Assembly: GCA_937902925.1 (NCBI GenBank)
Contig: CALFNN010000104.1
Span: 1-64,000 of the forward strand
Reading direction: 5' to 3'
Length of the DNA: 64,000 nucleotides
Source: an uncultured Opitutaceae bacterium
GTDB lineage: Bacteria; Verrucomicrobiota; Verrucomicrobiia; Opitutales; Opitutaceae
Positions 56,497 to 64,000 of this stretch are shown piece after piece; within the stretch, counting starts at the first letter, position 1, and each line of letters starts with the position of its first letter. Both the position numbers and the translations under genes were made by a program. Below the pieces are notes generated by a model, which was not told where the DNA came from, searched no databases, and saw nothing but the letters and a program-made list of their open reading frames with translations.

Positions 56497-56508
56497 GGAC
56501 ACGTGTCC
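56497..56508. promoter_or_regulatory. Perfect palindrome GGACACGTGTCC upstream of the second TonB receptor
   Basis: This is identical to the palindrome at 52950-52961. It lies 104 bp before the copy 2 start codon, and a CTTTT-x-GA tract follows. The surrounding spacer sequences of the two genes are otherwise different, so retention of the 12-mer argues for function. Confidence 0.65.
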
Positions 56509-56612
56509 TTCACTTTTCGACGCCATCTGAGCGGTCAATCCCCCTGCCATGACGCCTCAGCCGCGATCGCACCCCGGTGGGTCGCCACCATCCCAAACCC
56601 ACGGAGAAAACC

Positions 56613-59600
56613 ATGAACACCCTAAGCATGCCTCGTCCTCCTCATCTCGGCCACGACAGATTTCCCCGCTGGCTGGCCTCCGGCCTCGCCGCGTTGCTCG
56701 TGGCGTTGGCCACGCCCGCCCACGCCCAGACAAACGCCGGTGCGATCACCGGCTCGGTGCTCGATTCCGATACGGGCAAGTTTCTCGAGGGCGCCGATGT
56801 TCGCATCGAGGGCACGAGCCAGAGCACCGCCACCGAGCGCCAGGGCACGTTCATGTTGCGCGATGTTTCGCCCGGCCCGCACAATCTCGTGGTTTCCTAT
56901 CCCGGGTTCGAATCGAAGACCGCACCGGTCATCGTTACCGCCGGCAAAAGCGCCTCCATCAGCGTCCGCCTCGGCGCCTCTGACGTCGTCACGCTCTCCG
57001 AGTTCAAGGTGGCCGGCACCAAGGAGGGCATGGCGCAGGCCATCGCGCTCCAGAAGGCGTCCGACAACGTCAAGGTCGTCGCCGCCGGCGACCAATACGG
57101 CGACATCGCCGAGGGCAACGCCGCCGAATACATCAAGTTTCTCCCCGGCGTCGGCATCGACTACAACGCCAACGACGCCCGCGCCGCCACCCTCCGCGGC
57201 ATGTCCACCCAGTTCACGAACGTCACCATGAACGGCAATCCCGTGGCGAGCGCGACTTCCGGCGCGCTGAACCGCCGCTTCGAGTTCGAGCAGATGGCGA
57301 TCAACAACGTCGAGACCGTCGAGGTCTTCAAGACGCTCACGCCCGAGATGCCCGCCAACAGCACCGGCGGCTCCATCAATCTCGTCACCAAAAGCGCCTT
57401 CGACCGCCAGGGCAGCCTGCTCACCTACCGCTCCTATCTGCAGGCCACCAGCACCAACCTCTCGCTCGATAAGACCGAAGGCTGGGGCCAGGAAAAAACC
57501 CGCAAGATTCTCCCCGGCGTCGACCTCAACTACGCCTCCCGCCTCCGCGAGAATCTCGGCATCAACCTCGCCTACAAGAATTCCCAGCTCTTCAACAACT
57601 ACCCACGCTCGTCCTATTCGTGGCAGTATAACCCCGCCAGCGGGGGCACTCCGGAACATCCGTGGATCTCGAACTGGAACACGCAGAACGAACAGAAGGA
57701 CACCCGCCGCCAGTCGCTCTCCGGTCAGGTCGACTACAAGGTCGATGACAACACGAAGCTTTCGCTCAACGTCGGCTGGAATTTCTACGACCTGCTCTTC
57801 ACCGACCGCGTCATCACCGTGACTCCGGGCAACAAGGCCGCGCTGGCCACGACTTCGGCGACGAACTTCGGCACGAACGGCTATTATTTCGGCGACGCCG
57901 GCAAGGGCAACGTCAGCCTCCAGATGATCAACCGCTGGAAATCCGGCGTCACGTGGAACGCCGGCCTCAACGGCACCCACAACTTCGCCAATGGCGCCAA
58001 GCTCGACGCCAGCGTCTACTGGAGCCAGGCCTACAGCAAATATCGCGACACGACCGGCTCGTGGTATTCCGACATCAACGCCCAGCTCACCGGCCTGACC
58101 GTGAACTTCGGCGGCGTCGGCGAGATTGCTCCGAGCTACACGACCTACGATTCGACCGGCGCTGTCGTCAACCTGCGCGACCTGTCGAAGTTCAACGTCA
58201 CGCAGATCCGCAGCCGCCCGCAGACCGGCGTCGACACGAAGAGCGGCCTGTCCCTCGACTACAAGCTGCCCCTCGAGACCCGCCTGCCGCTGACGGTCAA
58301 GGTCGGCGGTCGCATCGATGACACCGGACGCAACATCGAGAACCACGTCTACAACCGCTCCGGCACCAGCGCGACGACGGGCTTCGGCGCGAACGGCGCC
58401 TCGACCAACATCACCGGCGCCGCGCTGGCCGCCCTCGCCGACACGGGTTTTTCGAACCACTCCATCGGCTACGGACTTCCCGCCTACAACTTCCCCAGCG
58501 TCTACCGTGCTTACGACAACCTTGGCGGCCTGAATTTCCTCCCCTGGACCCCGGGCAGCGACACCATCGCCTGGTTCGGCGAAAAGACCAACGCCGGCTA
58601 CGTCCGCCTCGATGTGAAGCCCATCGAGAAACTGCTCGCCGTCGTCGGTGCCCGTTACGAGGACCGACAGGTCGACATCGAGAACCGCCTGTCCACCCTG
58701 CCGTCCATCCTCCATGGCAACTGGTCCAACAAGCAGTGGTTCCCGTCGATCAACCTGAAATACAACGCGACCGACAACCTCCTGTTGCGCTTCGGCGCCG
58801 CCAAATCCATCGGGTTGCCCGACTACAGCGACCTCCTCCCCGGCACGCCCAACATCACTGAGCCCACCTCCACGGCCCGCGGCAGGGTCAGTCTCTTCAA
58901 CCCGAACCTCGAGGCCTACCAGGTCGTGAACTATGACTTGGGTGCGGAATACTACTTCAGCCATTCCGGCTATGTGTCCGCTTCGTTCTTCCGCAAGAAA
59001 CTCAGCAACTACATCGTCAGCGTCACCCAAACCCTCGACGCCAGCTCCGCCGCCGAACTCGGCATCCAGAGCGGCGACCTCGGGAGCCCGTTCAGCGACT
59101 ACGATGTGAGCTACAAGTTCAACATTCCCGATCCCGGCTACTACAACGGCGTCGAGCTCGGTTACTCGCAGAACTTCTCCTTCCTGCCGAAGCCCTTCAA
59201 CACCCTCGGCCTCCAGATGAACGCCACCTTCCTGGGCGTCGATCCCATCAAGACCAACGCGGTCCTCAGCAACAGCGCCAGCGATCCCAACCTCAACGCG
59301 GCGCTGCTCACCTCCGTCAACAAGAACCTCGAACTCGCCGCCGTGAAGCGCGCCTACAACGTCACGCTCAACTACAGCATCGGCAAGTTCGGCTTCACCG
59401 TCACCTCGAACTACACCGGCTACGTGTTGAAATCCGCGAGCCGCGTCACCGTCAAATACAGCGACGAGAAATACAACCGGTATGTCTTCCAATACCAGTC
59501 GCAGGCGCCCCGCGAGCTCGTCGACGTGCGCGTCGACTACAAGTATAGCCGCAAGTTCACGCCCTACTTCCAGGCGCGCAATGTCTTCGGCCGCGGCATC

Positions 59601-59684
59601 ATCACCTCTTCGAATCTCGGGCCGGTGAACCACGCCGAATACGGCGACCCGATCTACGAGCTCGGCGTCCGCGGCGTCTGGTAA
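56613..59684 (+). CDS. TonB-dependent receptor, Caulobacter/Xanthomonas type, copy 2
   Basis: This 1023-residue receptor has the same domain order as copy 1: signal peptide (ASGLAALLVALATPAHAQ), regulatory-like beta domain (ITGSVLDSDTGKFLEGADVR), TonB-box-like VVTLSEFKVAG, plug and barrel ending ELGVRGVW. A stretch of 75 residues spanning the TonB box and plug is identical to copy 1, while the signal peptides differ. Extracellular loop regions show scattered replacements, for example around the TSTARGRVS and ALPTRGSVS positions. A GGAG ribosome-binding site lies 6 bp before the ATG. A strong terminator follows. Confidence 0.95.
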   Translation: MNTLSMPRPPHLGHDRFPRWLASGLAALLVALATPAHAQTNAGAITGSVLDSDTGKFLEGADVRIEGTSQSTATERQGTFMLRDVSPGPHNLVVSYPGFESKTAPVIVTAGKSASISVRLGASDVVTLSEFKVAGTKEGMAQAIALQKASDNVKVVAAGDQYGDIAEGNAAEYIKFLPGVGIDYNANDARAATLRGMSTQFTNVTMNGNPVASATSGALNRRFEFEQMAINNVETVEVFKTLTPEMPANSTGGSINLVTKSAFDRQGSLLTYRSYLQATSTNLSLDKTEGWGQEKTRKILPGVDLNYASRLRENLGINLAYKNSQLFNNYPRSSYSWQYNPASGGTPEHPWISNWNTQNEQKDTRRQSLSGQVDYKVDDNTKLSLNVGWNFYDLLFTDRVITVTPGNKAALATTSATNFGTNGYYFGDAGKGNVSLQMINRWKSGVTWNAGLNGTHNFANGAKLDASVYWSQAYSKYRDTTGSWYSDINAQLTGLTVNFGGVGEIAPSYTTYDSTGAVVNLRDLSKFNVTQIRSRPQTGVDTKSGLSLDYKLPLETRLPLTVKVGGRIDDTGRNIENHVYNRSGTSATTGFGANGASTNITGAALAALADTGFSNHSIGYGLPAYNFPSVYRAYDNLGGLNFLPWTPGSDTIAWFGEKTNAGYVRLDVKPIEKLLAVVGARYEDRQVDIENRLSTLPSILHGNWSNKQWFPSINLKYNATDNLLLRFGAAKSIGLPDYSDLLPGTPNITEPTSTARGRVSLFNPNLEAYQVVNYDLGAEYYFSHSGYVSASFFRKKLSNYIVSVTQTLDASSAAELGIQSGDLGSPFSDYDVSYKFNIPDPGYYNGVELGYSQNFSFLPKPFNTLGLQMNATFLGVDPIKTNAVLSNSASDPNLNAALLTSVNKNLELAAVKRAYNVTLNYSIGKFGFTVTSNYTGYVLKSASRVTVKYSDEKYNRYVFQYQSQAPRELVDVRVDYKYSRKFTPYFQARNVFGRGIITSSNLGPVNHAEYGDPIYELGVRGVW

Positions 59685-59713
59685 CCCGTCCGGACGTTCG
59701 CTGCCTCCCCCTC

Positions 59714-59743
59714 AGGCCCGCCTCCACCGGCGGGCCTTTTTTT
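59714..59743 (+). terminator. Intrinsic terminator after TonB receptor copy 2
   Basis: AGGCCCGCC (59714-59722) pairs perfectly with GGCGGGCCT (59729-59737) around a 6-bp loop. The T-run continues to 59743. It overlaps the last bases of the convergent DUF1080 gene and acts in the plus direction only. Confidence 0.9.
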
Positions 59744-60608
59744 ACAGTCCCGCCAGCTCCGCCGGAAACGCCGTGATCGGCTGAATCTCGACGTCGCGAT
59801 AAAACACTTCCGCCCCCTCGGTCTGCAGCGCGATCTGTCCGCCCGTGAGCGGCGCCGGCGCCGGGCCGTCCAGCCGCTGCGCGTTGTGCAGCCGCATCAC
59901 GACGACGCCATTCACCACGTGGATGCTGTCGCCGCCAACGCAGTAGAGGTCGAGCGTATTCCATTCGCCCTCCGGCTTCTCCGGGTCGCCGAGCTTCACG
60001 CAGCGGTTTCCGATCGGCGCCTTCTGCACGAAGACGGTCGGCTCGCCCTTTGGATCATAAATGTAGAGCGGTCGCGACGTCCCCTCGCTCCGCCGTGCAT
60101 TCACCGTGATCTGCGTGCCGAGCGCGTAAAGGTCGCCTATGTCATGCTCCTGGATCTGGAACTCGATCGACCGCGGCCACGTCGCGTGGTCGAAACCCGG
60201 CGCGCCATGCACGAAATAAAGCAGCCCGCAGTCGCGCGGCAGCTTGAGCTTCGATCCCCACTTCTTCTCGCCCCACTTCACCTGCACGCGCACATGGAAA
60301 TTCGCAAACGATTCCCGCGTCGTCATCACGCCGAAGCCCTGGCCCGACACATGGATCGCCGGCCGGCCGTCGACTTCCTCGACCGTGAACACATGGAGGG
60401 GATCCCGATTCAATCCGATCGGCTCGAGGTATTTTCCGTTCAGGTCGCGTTTCAACCCCGGCACGTCCCACGACGCATCCGGGTTGGTCATGAACGTGTC
60501 CCAGCCTTGGAGGTCCTTTCCATTCCATAACGCCTTCCAATTCTCGGCGGCAGTCAACCCGGCGGACGCGACCAAAAAACCACCGAGCAGCAACGTGGGG
60601 TAACGCAT
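59742..60608 (-). CDS. Exported DUF1080 protein, 3-keto-disaccharide hydrolase-like
   Basis: This 288-residue protein has a signal peptide (MRYPTLLLGGFLVASAGLTA) and a full DUF1080 domain. It shows ALWNGKDLQGWDTFMTNPDA, VTTRESF-like GVMTTRESFANFHVRVQVKW, PRDCGLLYFVHGAPGFDHAT, the core SIEFQIQEHDIGDLYALGTQ and GEWNTLDLYCVGGDSIHVVN. It ends with GQIALQTEGAEVFYRDVEIQ. Among the three DUF1080 genes here it is the longest. The ATG at 60606-60608 is preferred over a longer frame that would overlap the divergent protease. It converges with the second TonB receptor. Confidence 0.92.
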   Translation of the reverse strand: MRYPTLLLGGFLVASAGLTAAENWKALWNGKDLQGWDTFMTNPDASWDVPGLKRDLNGKYLEPIGLNRDPLHVFTVEEVDGRPAIHVSGQGFGVMTTRESFANFHVRVQVKWGEKKWGSKLKLPRDCGLLYFVHGAPGFDHATWPRSIEFQIQEHDIGDLYALGTQITVNARRSEGTSRPLYIYDPKGEPTVFVQKAPIGNRCVKLGDPEKPEGEWNTLDLYCVGGDSIHVVNGVVVMRLHNAQRLDGPAPAPLTGGQIALQTEGAEVFYRDVEIQPITAFPAELAGL

Positions 60609-60708
60609 GGTGCCGGCAACCTCACCCCCGCCGTCCCCCCGGCTCAACACCGAAACGCGCCGGCCAGTCCGACCGGCGTCCGTCCCGAAATTTGCGCCGC
60701 GCCGATTC

Positions 60709-61758
60709 ATGATCACGGTTCCGGACATCATGGTCGCCCTCCTCTCCCACGCTCCCGCCGACGCCGGCGTCACCGGCGTCGCCGTCACCGATTCATCGCC
60801 GCCATCCGACCGCGGCCTGCTCGACGCTTACTCCGCCGCGGTCACGAGCGCGGTCGAAACCGCGCGCGACGCCGTCGTCCACATCGAGGTGCGCGGCCCC
60901 GGCGCGTCCGGCGAAGACGGCGCGCCGACGGGCGGCTCCGGCTCGGGCTTCTTCATTTCACCCGACGGCTACATTCTCACCAACAGCCACGTCGTCCATG
61001 GCGCGCGCGAGCTGCGCATTTTTCTCGCCGACGGTCGGCGTCTCGCCGCCGACCTCGTCGGCGACGATCCCGACACCGATCTCGCCGTCATCCGCGTCAG
61101 CGCCGGCGAGCTCACGCACCTGACGCTCGCCGACAGCGACACGGCGCGCCCCGGCCAGATCGCCATCGCGATCGGTTCGCCCATGGGCTTCCAGCAAACC
61201 GTCACCGCCGGCATCGTGAGCGGACTCGGCCGTTCATTGCGCACGCAATCGGGCCGGCTCATCGACAACATCATCCAGACCGACGCCGCCCTCAACCCCG
61301 GCAACTCCGGCGGCCCGCTCGTCAACGCCCGCGGCGAGGTGATCGGCGTCAACACCGCCATCATCCGGCCGGCGCAGGGCATCTGCTTCGCCATCGCCAG
61401 CAACATCGCCCGCTGGGTCGCCGGCTGGCTCATCAAGGACGGCCGCGTGCGGCGCAGCTTCATCGGCGTCGCCGGACAGAAGGTGCCGCTGCTCCGCAAG
61501 TTTGTCCTCGCCTACCGGCTCGCCAACGACACCGGCGTGCTCGTCACCAGCGTCGAGCCCGGCAGCCCGGCCGCACGGGCCGGCCTGCAGGCGGACGACA
61601 TCATCGTCGCGTTCGCCGACCGCCCCGTGCCCGCCGTCGAGACGCTGCACCGCCATCTCACCGCCGACCGCATCGGCCAGCCGGTCGAACTCACGGTGCT
61701 GCGGGGCGTCGAGTTGCGCGTGGTTTCGGTCACCCCGCTCGAGATGCCGGCGCGGTGA
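60709..61758 (+). CDS. HtrA/DegP-like serine protease with one PDZ domain
   Basis: This 349-residue protein has a trypsin-like S1C domain with the full triad: His94 in TNSHVVHGARELRI, Asp124 in DTDLAVIRV and Ser200 in LNPGNSGGPLVNARGEVIGV. One PDZ domain follows (about 255-345, VLVTSVEPGSPAARAGLQAD, DIIVAFADRPVPAVETLHRH). The family degrades or refolds misfolded envelope proteins. No clear signal peptide or membrane helix opens the protein (MITVPDIMVALLSHAPADAG), so its compartment is uncertain. An in-frame ATG at 60730 is an alternative start. Confidence 0.92.
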   Translation: MITVPDIMVALLSHAPADAGVTGVAVTDSSPPSDRGLLDAYSAAVTSAVETARDAVVHIEVRGPGASGEDGAPTGGSGSGFFISPDGYILTNSHVVHGARELRIFLADGRRLAADLVGDDPDTDLAVIRVSAGELTHLTLADSDTARPGQIAIAIGSPMGFQQTVTAGIVSGLGRSLRTQSGRLIDNIIQTDAALNPGNSGGPLVNARGEVIGVNTAIIRPAQGICFAIASNIARWVAGWLIKDGRVRRSFIGVAGQKVPLLRKFVLAYRLANDTGVLVTSVEPGSPAARAGLQADDIIVAFADRPVPAVETLHRHLTADRIGQPVELTVLRGVELRVVSVTPLEMPAR

Positions 61759-61825
61759 ATCCGGCGCGCCCGCGCGCCGCCTGCACGATTGCGGTGGATG
61801 GCCGCTGTGGTTTGCTGGATGTCGC

Positions 61826-62686
61826 GTGAAAGACTTCGTTTCCGGCAAGCCCTACTGGTGGCAGTGGCCCACCGTGCTGTCGCTCGATGCCCCGGCCGTG
61901 GCCGTGCTCTGGCAGTGGCTGCTCGCCCGGCCGGCGCGCGTGACGCTTGGCTGGCCCCACGCGTTCGTGCTGGGCGCGTCCGTCTGGCTCGCCTACGCCG
62001 CCGATCGCTGGATTGAGGGCTGGCGGCTCGCGCCCGACCGGATCCGCACGCAGCGCCACCATTTTTACCAGCGCTGGCGCTGGCCGGTGGCCACGCTGTG
62101 GGCGCTCGTCCTGACCGCCGATCTCGCGGTTGCGATCGGCTGGCTCACCCGCCGTGAGTTCGTCGCCGGGTTCCTGCTGCTGGCGCCGGTGCTCGCCTAT
62201 CTCCTCTCCCACCAACTCGCCCATCGGCACCACCCGTGGCGGGCGCCGAAGGAGTTGTGCGTCGCCACGCTTCTCGCCGGCGGCGTCGCGCTTTTCCCAC
62301 TCGCCCAGCCCGCCATCGCGCTGCATCCGCTGGCCGCGCCCCTCGGGCTCTTCACCCTGCTGTGCCTCGCCAACTGCGCGCTGATTTCCGTTTGGGAGCA
62401 CGCCATCGACGAAACCCACGGCCAGACCTCCTTCGCCCGGCAGTTTCGCCGCGGCGCCGCCGTCGGTCGCGCGTTGCCCTGGCTGCTCGCTTTCACCGCC
62501 GCGCTGCTGGCCGCACTCGAAACCGGCGACCCACGTCTCGCCGCGCTCTGCGCCGCGGCGAGCAGCGTCCTCCTCGGCGTCGTCGACCGGCTCGAGTCCC
62601 GCACCGGCGCGCAACTCGCCCGCGTGCTGGCCGACGTCGCCCTCCTGACGCCCCTCGTGCCGTTGTTGGTCCTGGCCTCGCGATGA
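61826..62686 (+). CDS. UbiA-like multi-spanning membrane protein
   Basis: This 286-residue protein starts at GTG and has about seven to eight membrane segments. The segment FVLGASVWLAYAADRWIEGW, with Asp60 and a nearby Glu, and the later LAHRHHPWRAPKELCVATLL resemble the two polar loops of UbiA prenyltransferases, though the canonical NDxxD motif is reduced. No known substrate can be given. The stop overlaps the start of the methyltransferase gene (ATGA), so they are translationally coupled, and a joint lipid or quinone-type modification is inferred. Confidence 0.75.
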   Translation: MKDFVSGKPYWWQWPTVLSLDAPAVAVLWQWLLARPARVTLGWPHAFVLGASVWLAYAADRWIEGWRLAPDRIRTQRHHFYQRWRWPVATLWALVLTADLAVAIGWLTRREFVAGFLLLAPVLAYLLSHQLAHRHHPWRAPKELCVATLLAGGVALFPLAQPAIALHPLAAPLGLFTLLCLANCALISVWEHAIDETHGQTSFARQFRRGAAVGRALPWLLAFTAALLAALETGDPRLAALCAAASSVLLGVVDRLESRTGAQLARVLADVALLTPLVPLLVLASR

Positions 62687-63357
62687 ACGTTCGCTCCGTC
62701 AACTTCGATCCGCTCGCGCGCTGGTATCGTGCGCTGGAATTCCTCGCCTTCGGCCGCGATCTCGAGCGGGCGCGTTTCTGCCTCCTCGACCGCCTCGCCG
62801 ACTGCGAGGAGATCCTCGTGCTCGGCGAGGGCGACGGCCGCTGCCTCGCCCGGCTCGTCCAGGCCGCACCCCGGGCCCGTGTCCGCTGTCTCGACGGCAG
62901 CGCCGCGATGCTCGCCCGCGCGGCGGCCCGGCTCGCGGAGCAACCGGCACGCAGCCGCGTGAGCTTCGAACAAGCCGATATTCTCGCGGCGACATTTCCC
63001 GCGGCGAGTTACGACGCCGTCGTCACTTGTTTTTTTCTCGACTGTTTCACCGCCGCCGAAGTCGAGGGCATCGTCGCGCGCGTCGCAGCGAGCCTGCGAC
63101 CCGGAGCGCGCTGGCTGTTCGCCGACTTCGCGATTCCGCCGCGGGGTTTCGCCCGAATGCGGGCGCAAATCTGGCTGGGCTCGCTTTACGCCTTCTTCGG
63201 CTGGCGGACGGGGCTTGCGACCCGCCGGCTGCCTCCTTCCGAAACCATTCTCCGCGCGGCCGGCTTCGTCTCCGAAGCCGCGCGCGAATTCCAGGGCGGC
63301 CTCATCCGGGGCGAATTATTCCGCCACCGCCTGGCTCCGGTCGTCACTGCAACTTGA
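62683..63357 (+). CDS. Class I SAM-dependent methyltransferase
   Basis: This 224-residue protein has the Rossmann methyltransferase fold with motif I at residues 44-55 (ILVLGEGDGRCL), motif II in VRCLDGSAAMLARAA, then VSFEQADILAATFP, YDAVVTCFFLDCFTAAEVE and the motif III region LRPGARWLFADFAIP. The C-terminal GWRTGLATRRLPPSETILRA is typical of UbiE-like small-molecule methyltransferases. Its start overlaps the UbiA-like gene's stop. The 3' end overlaps the convergent downstream gene by 14 bp. Confidence 0.88.
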   Translation: MNVRSVNFDPLARWYRALEFLAFGRDLERARFCLLDRLADCEEILVLGEGDGRCLARLVQAAPRARVRCLDGSAAMLARAAARLAEQPARSRVSFEQADILAATFPAASYDAVVTCFFLDCFTAAEVEGIVARVAASLRPGARWLFADFAIPPRGFARMRAQIWLGSLYAFFGWRTGLATRRLPPSETILRAAGFVSEAAREFQGGLIRGELFRHRLAPVVTAT

Positions 63358-64000
63358 GCGGCAGCGCCATCACCCGCGCGGTCAGGCTGTCGAGTGTCGC
63401 GCCGGTGTGCTCGGCGAGGATGTCCTCACCGGTGTGGATCGTCCGCGACGGCGTGAAATCCTTCAGCACCGCGCAGTAGTCGCTGTTGACCATGATGCCG
63501 AGCAATTCGCCGGTCTTGCTGAACACGAGGTCGCCCCGCGAAGGGGCGAAGTCGCCAAACAGTCGTTTGATCAGGCGATTGTCCACCCGCACGAAGCCGG
63601 GCTGCGACGCGTCGAGCTTGAAGCCGACCTCGCCATAACCCTTGCCCCCGCCGCTCACCAGGACGGCGTCGGGGAATTTGTAGGGATCGGCGGCCAGGGG
63701 ATAAACCTTCGCGCCGAGCGCCGCCGCCTGGGCCGGGTCGACCGGCAGCACCACGATCCGCGGATCCTGCGCGAGAAACTCCACCGCCGGGGCCGCCCCG
63801 CGATAGCCGGAGGGCCGCGAGAATTCGACCGCGAGCTTCTCCCAGTCGTCGCCGTTCTCGGCGTAGGAAAACACGGTGTCGGCCACGTGCAGGAGCGCGT
63901 AGATCTGGCTCCCATCCGTCACGAGCACGGTGTTCGATTCCTTGTCGCGCGTCGACATTCCGAACAAGCCCTTGCGGGCGGCGGTGAAGGTCGTCTTCAC
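63344..64000 (-). CDS. C-terminal part of a protein of unknown function (runs off the window)
   Basis: This frame is open to the window end. At least 218 residues are visible and the true start lies beyond base 64000. Features seen are NTVLVTDGSQIYALLHVADT, a Pro/Gly region, FPDAVLVSGGGKGYGEVGFK and RGDLVFSKTGELLGIMVNSD. The last stretch recalls the final strands of trypsin-like proteases, but no catalytic residue is visible. The stop lies within the 3' end of the convergent methyltransferase gene (14-bp overlap). Confidence 0.75.
   Translation of the reverse strand: MKTTFTAARKGLFGMSTRDKESNTVLVTDGSQIYALLHVADTVFSYAENGDDWEKLAVEFSRPSGYRGAAPAVEFLAQDPRIVVLPVDPAQAAALGAKVYPLAADPYKFPDAVLVSGGGKGYGEVGFKLDASQPGFVRVDNRLIKRLFGDFAPSRGDLVFSKTGELLGIMVNSDYCAVLKDFTPSRTIHTGEDILAEHTGATLDSLTARVMALPLKLQ

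Larger units (their letters stand above)
56218..56612. other. Intergenic region between the two TonB receptors
   Basis: This 395-bp gap holds no supported gene. In order it has the terminator of copy 1 (56262-56299), a 13-bp inverted repeat (56456-56485) and the shared palindrome (56497-56508), then the promoter and leader of copy 2 with GGAG at 56603-56606. Short open frames on both strands have no recognisable protein features. Confidence 0.7.

Noticed and set aside
56622-59633. Open frame of 1003 codons on the minus strand opposite TonB receptor copy 2
   Set aside because: The receptor on the plus strand is unmistakable. The antisense product has no motif and reflects codon bias. The same kind of shadow appears opposite copy 1.

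Overview
The window is high-GC bacterial chromosomal DNA. Genes are densely packed on both strands, GTG starts are frequent, and most starts lack a clear Shine-Dalgarno sequence. The gene content points to a Verrucomicrobiota member, most likely of the Opitutaceae type. The signs are TonB-dependent receptors of the Caulobacter/Xanthomonas type with a carboxypeptidase-like N-terminal domain, three DUF1080 (3-keto-disaccharide hydrolase-like) proteins, GH28 and PL6 polysaccharide-degrading enzymes, a Gld-type ABC exporter with DUF4340, and a SufCBDT iron-sulfur system. This placement is inferred from gene content; no marker rRNA is present. I saw no insertion sequence, prophage or CRISPR array.

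Layout. 1-1000: tail of a WD40-like gene, tRNA-Gln(TTG) and a YdeI-like protein. 1096-5491: a likely carbohydrate operon (Tat-exported glycoside hydrolase, KdgT permease, lactonase-fold beta-propeller). 5575-8128: housekeeping block pyrH-frr-proB. 8197-9600: secreted GH28 pectinase. 9715-16362: DUF4139 protein, small membrane protein, UvrD/PcrA-type helicase, a secreted protein of unknown function and a GAF-receiver protein. 16459-20464: trxB, D-lactate dehydrogenase-like, VanY-like peptidase and a PL6 lyase. 20619-25470: double Fur-type box followed by fur-sufC-sufB-sufD-sufT, with two large hairpins inside the operon.

25561-36597: mostly accessory genes. These are a TMTC-like membrane TPR protein, a McsA-type zinc-ribbon protein, twin tiny hydrophobic ORFs, an HDOD protein, a DUF1684 protein, DUF1080, an orphan XdhC, a membrane protein and a tandem pair of related secreted proteins. 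36658-46003: birA, then an ABC exporter cluster (ATPase, permease, GldG-like, DUF4340) ending in a large AsmA-like protein. 46107-50781: a large hybrid histidine kinase and a membrane protein. 50810-60608: a sulfatase-family protein that lacks key catalytic residues, two DUF1080 proteins, and two closely related tandem TonB-dependent receptors. Each receptor is preceded by the same perfect 12-bp palindrome. 60709-64000: an HtrA-like protease, a UbiA-like membrane protein overlapping a methyltransferase, and a gene cut by the window end.

Functionally, the window combines polysaccharide breakdown and uptake (GH28, PL6, KdgT, TonB receptors, DUF1080) with core metabolism and iron-sulfur assembly. 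The observations most worth following are the shared receptor operator, the double Fur box, the 34-bp perfect hairpin between sufB and sufD, the pseudo-sulfatase, the twin tiny ORFs and the tandem secreted paralogs.
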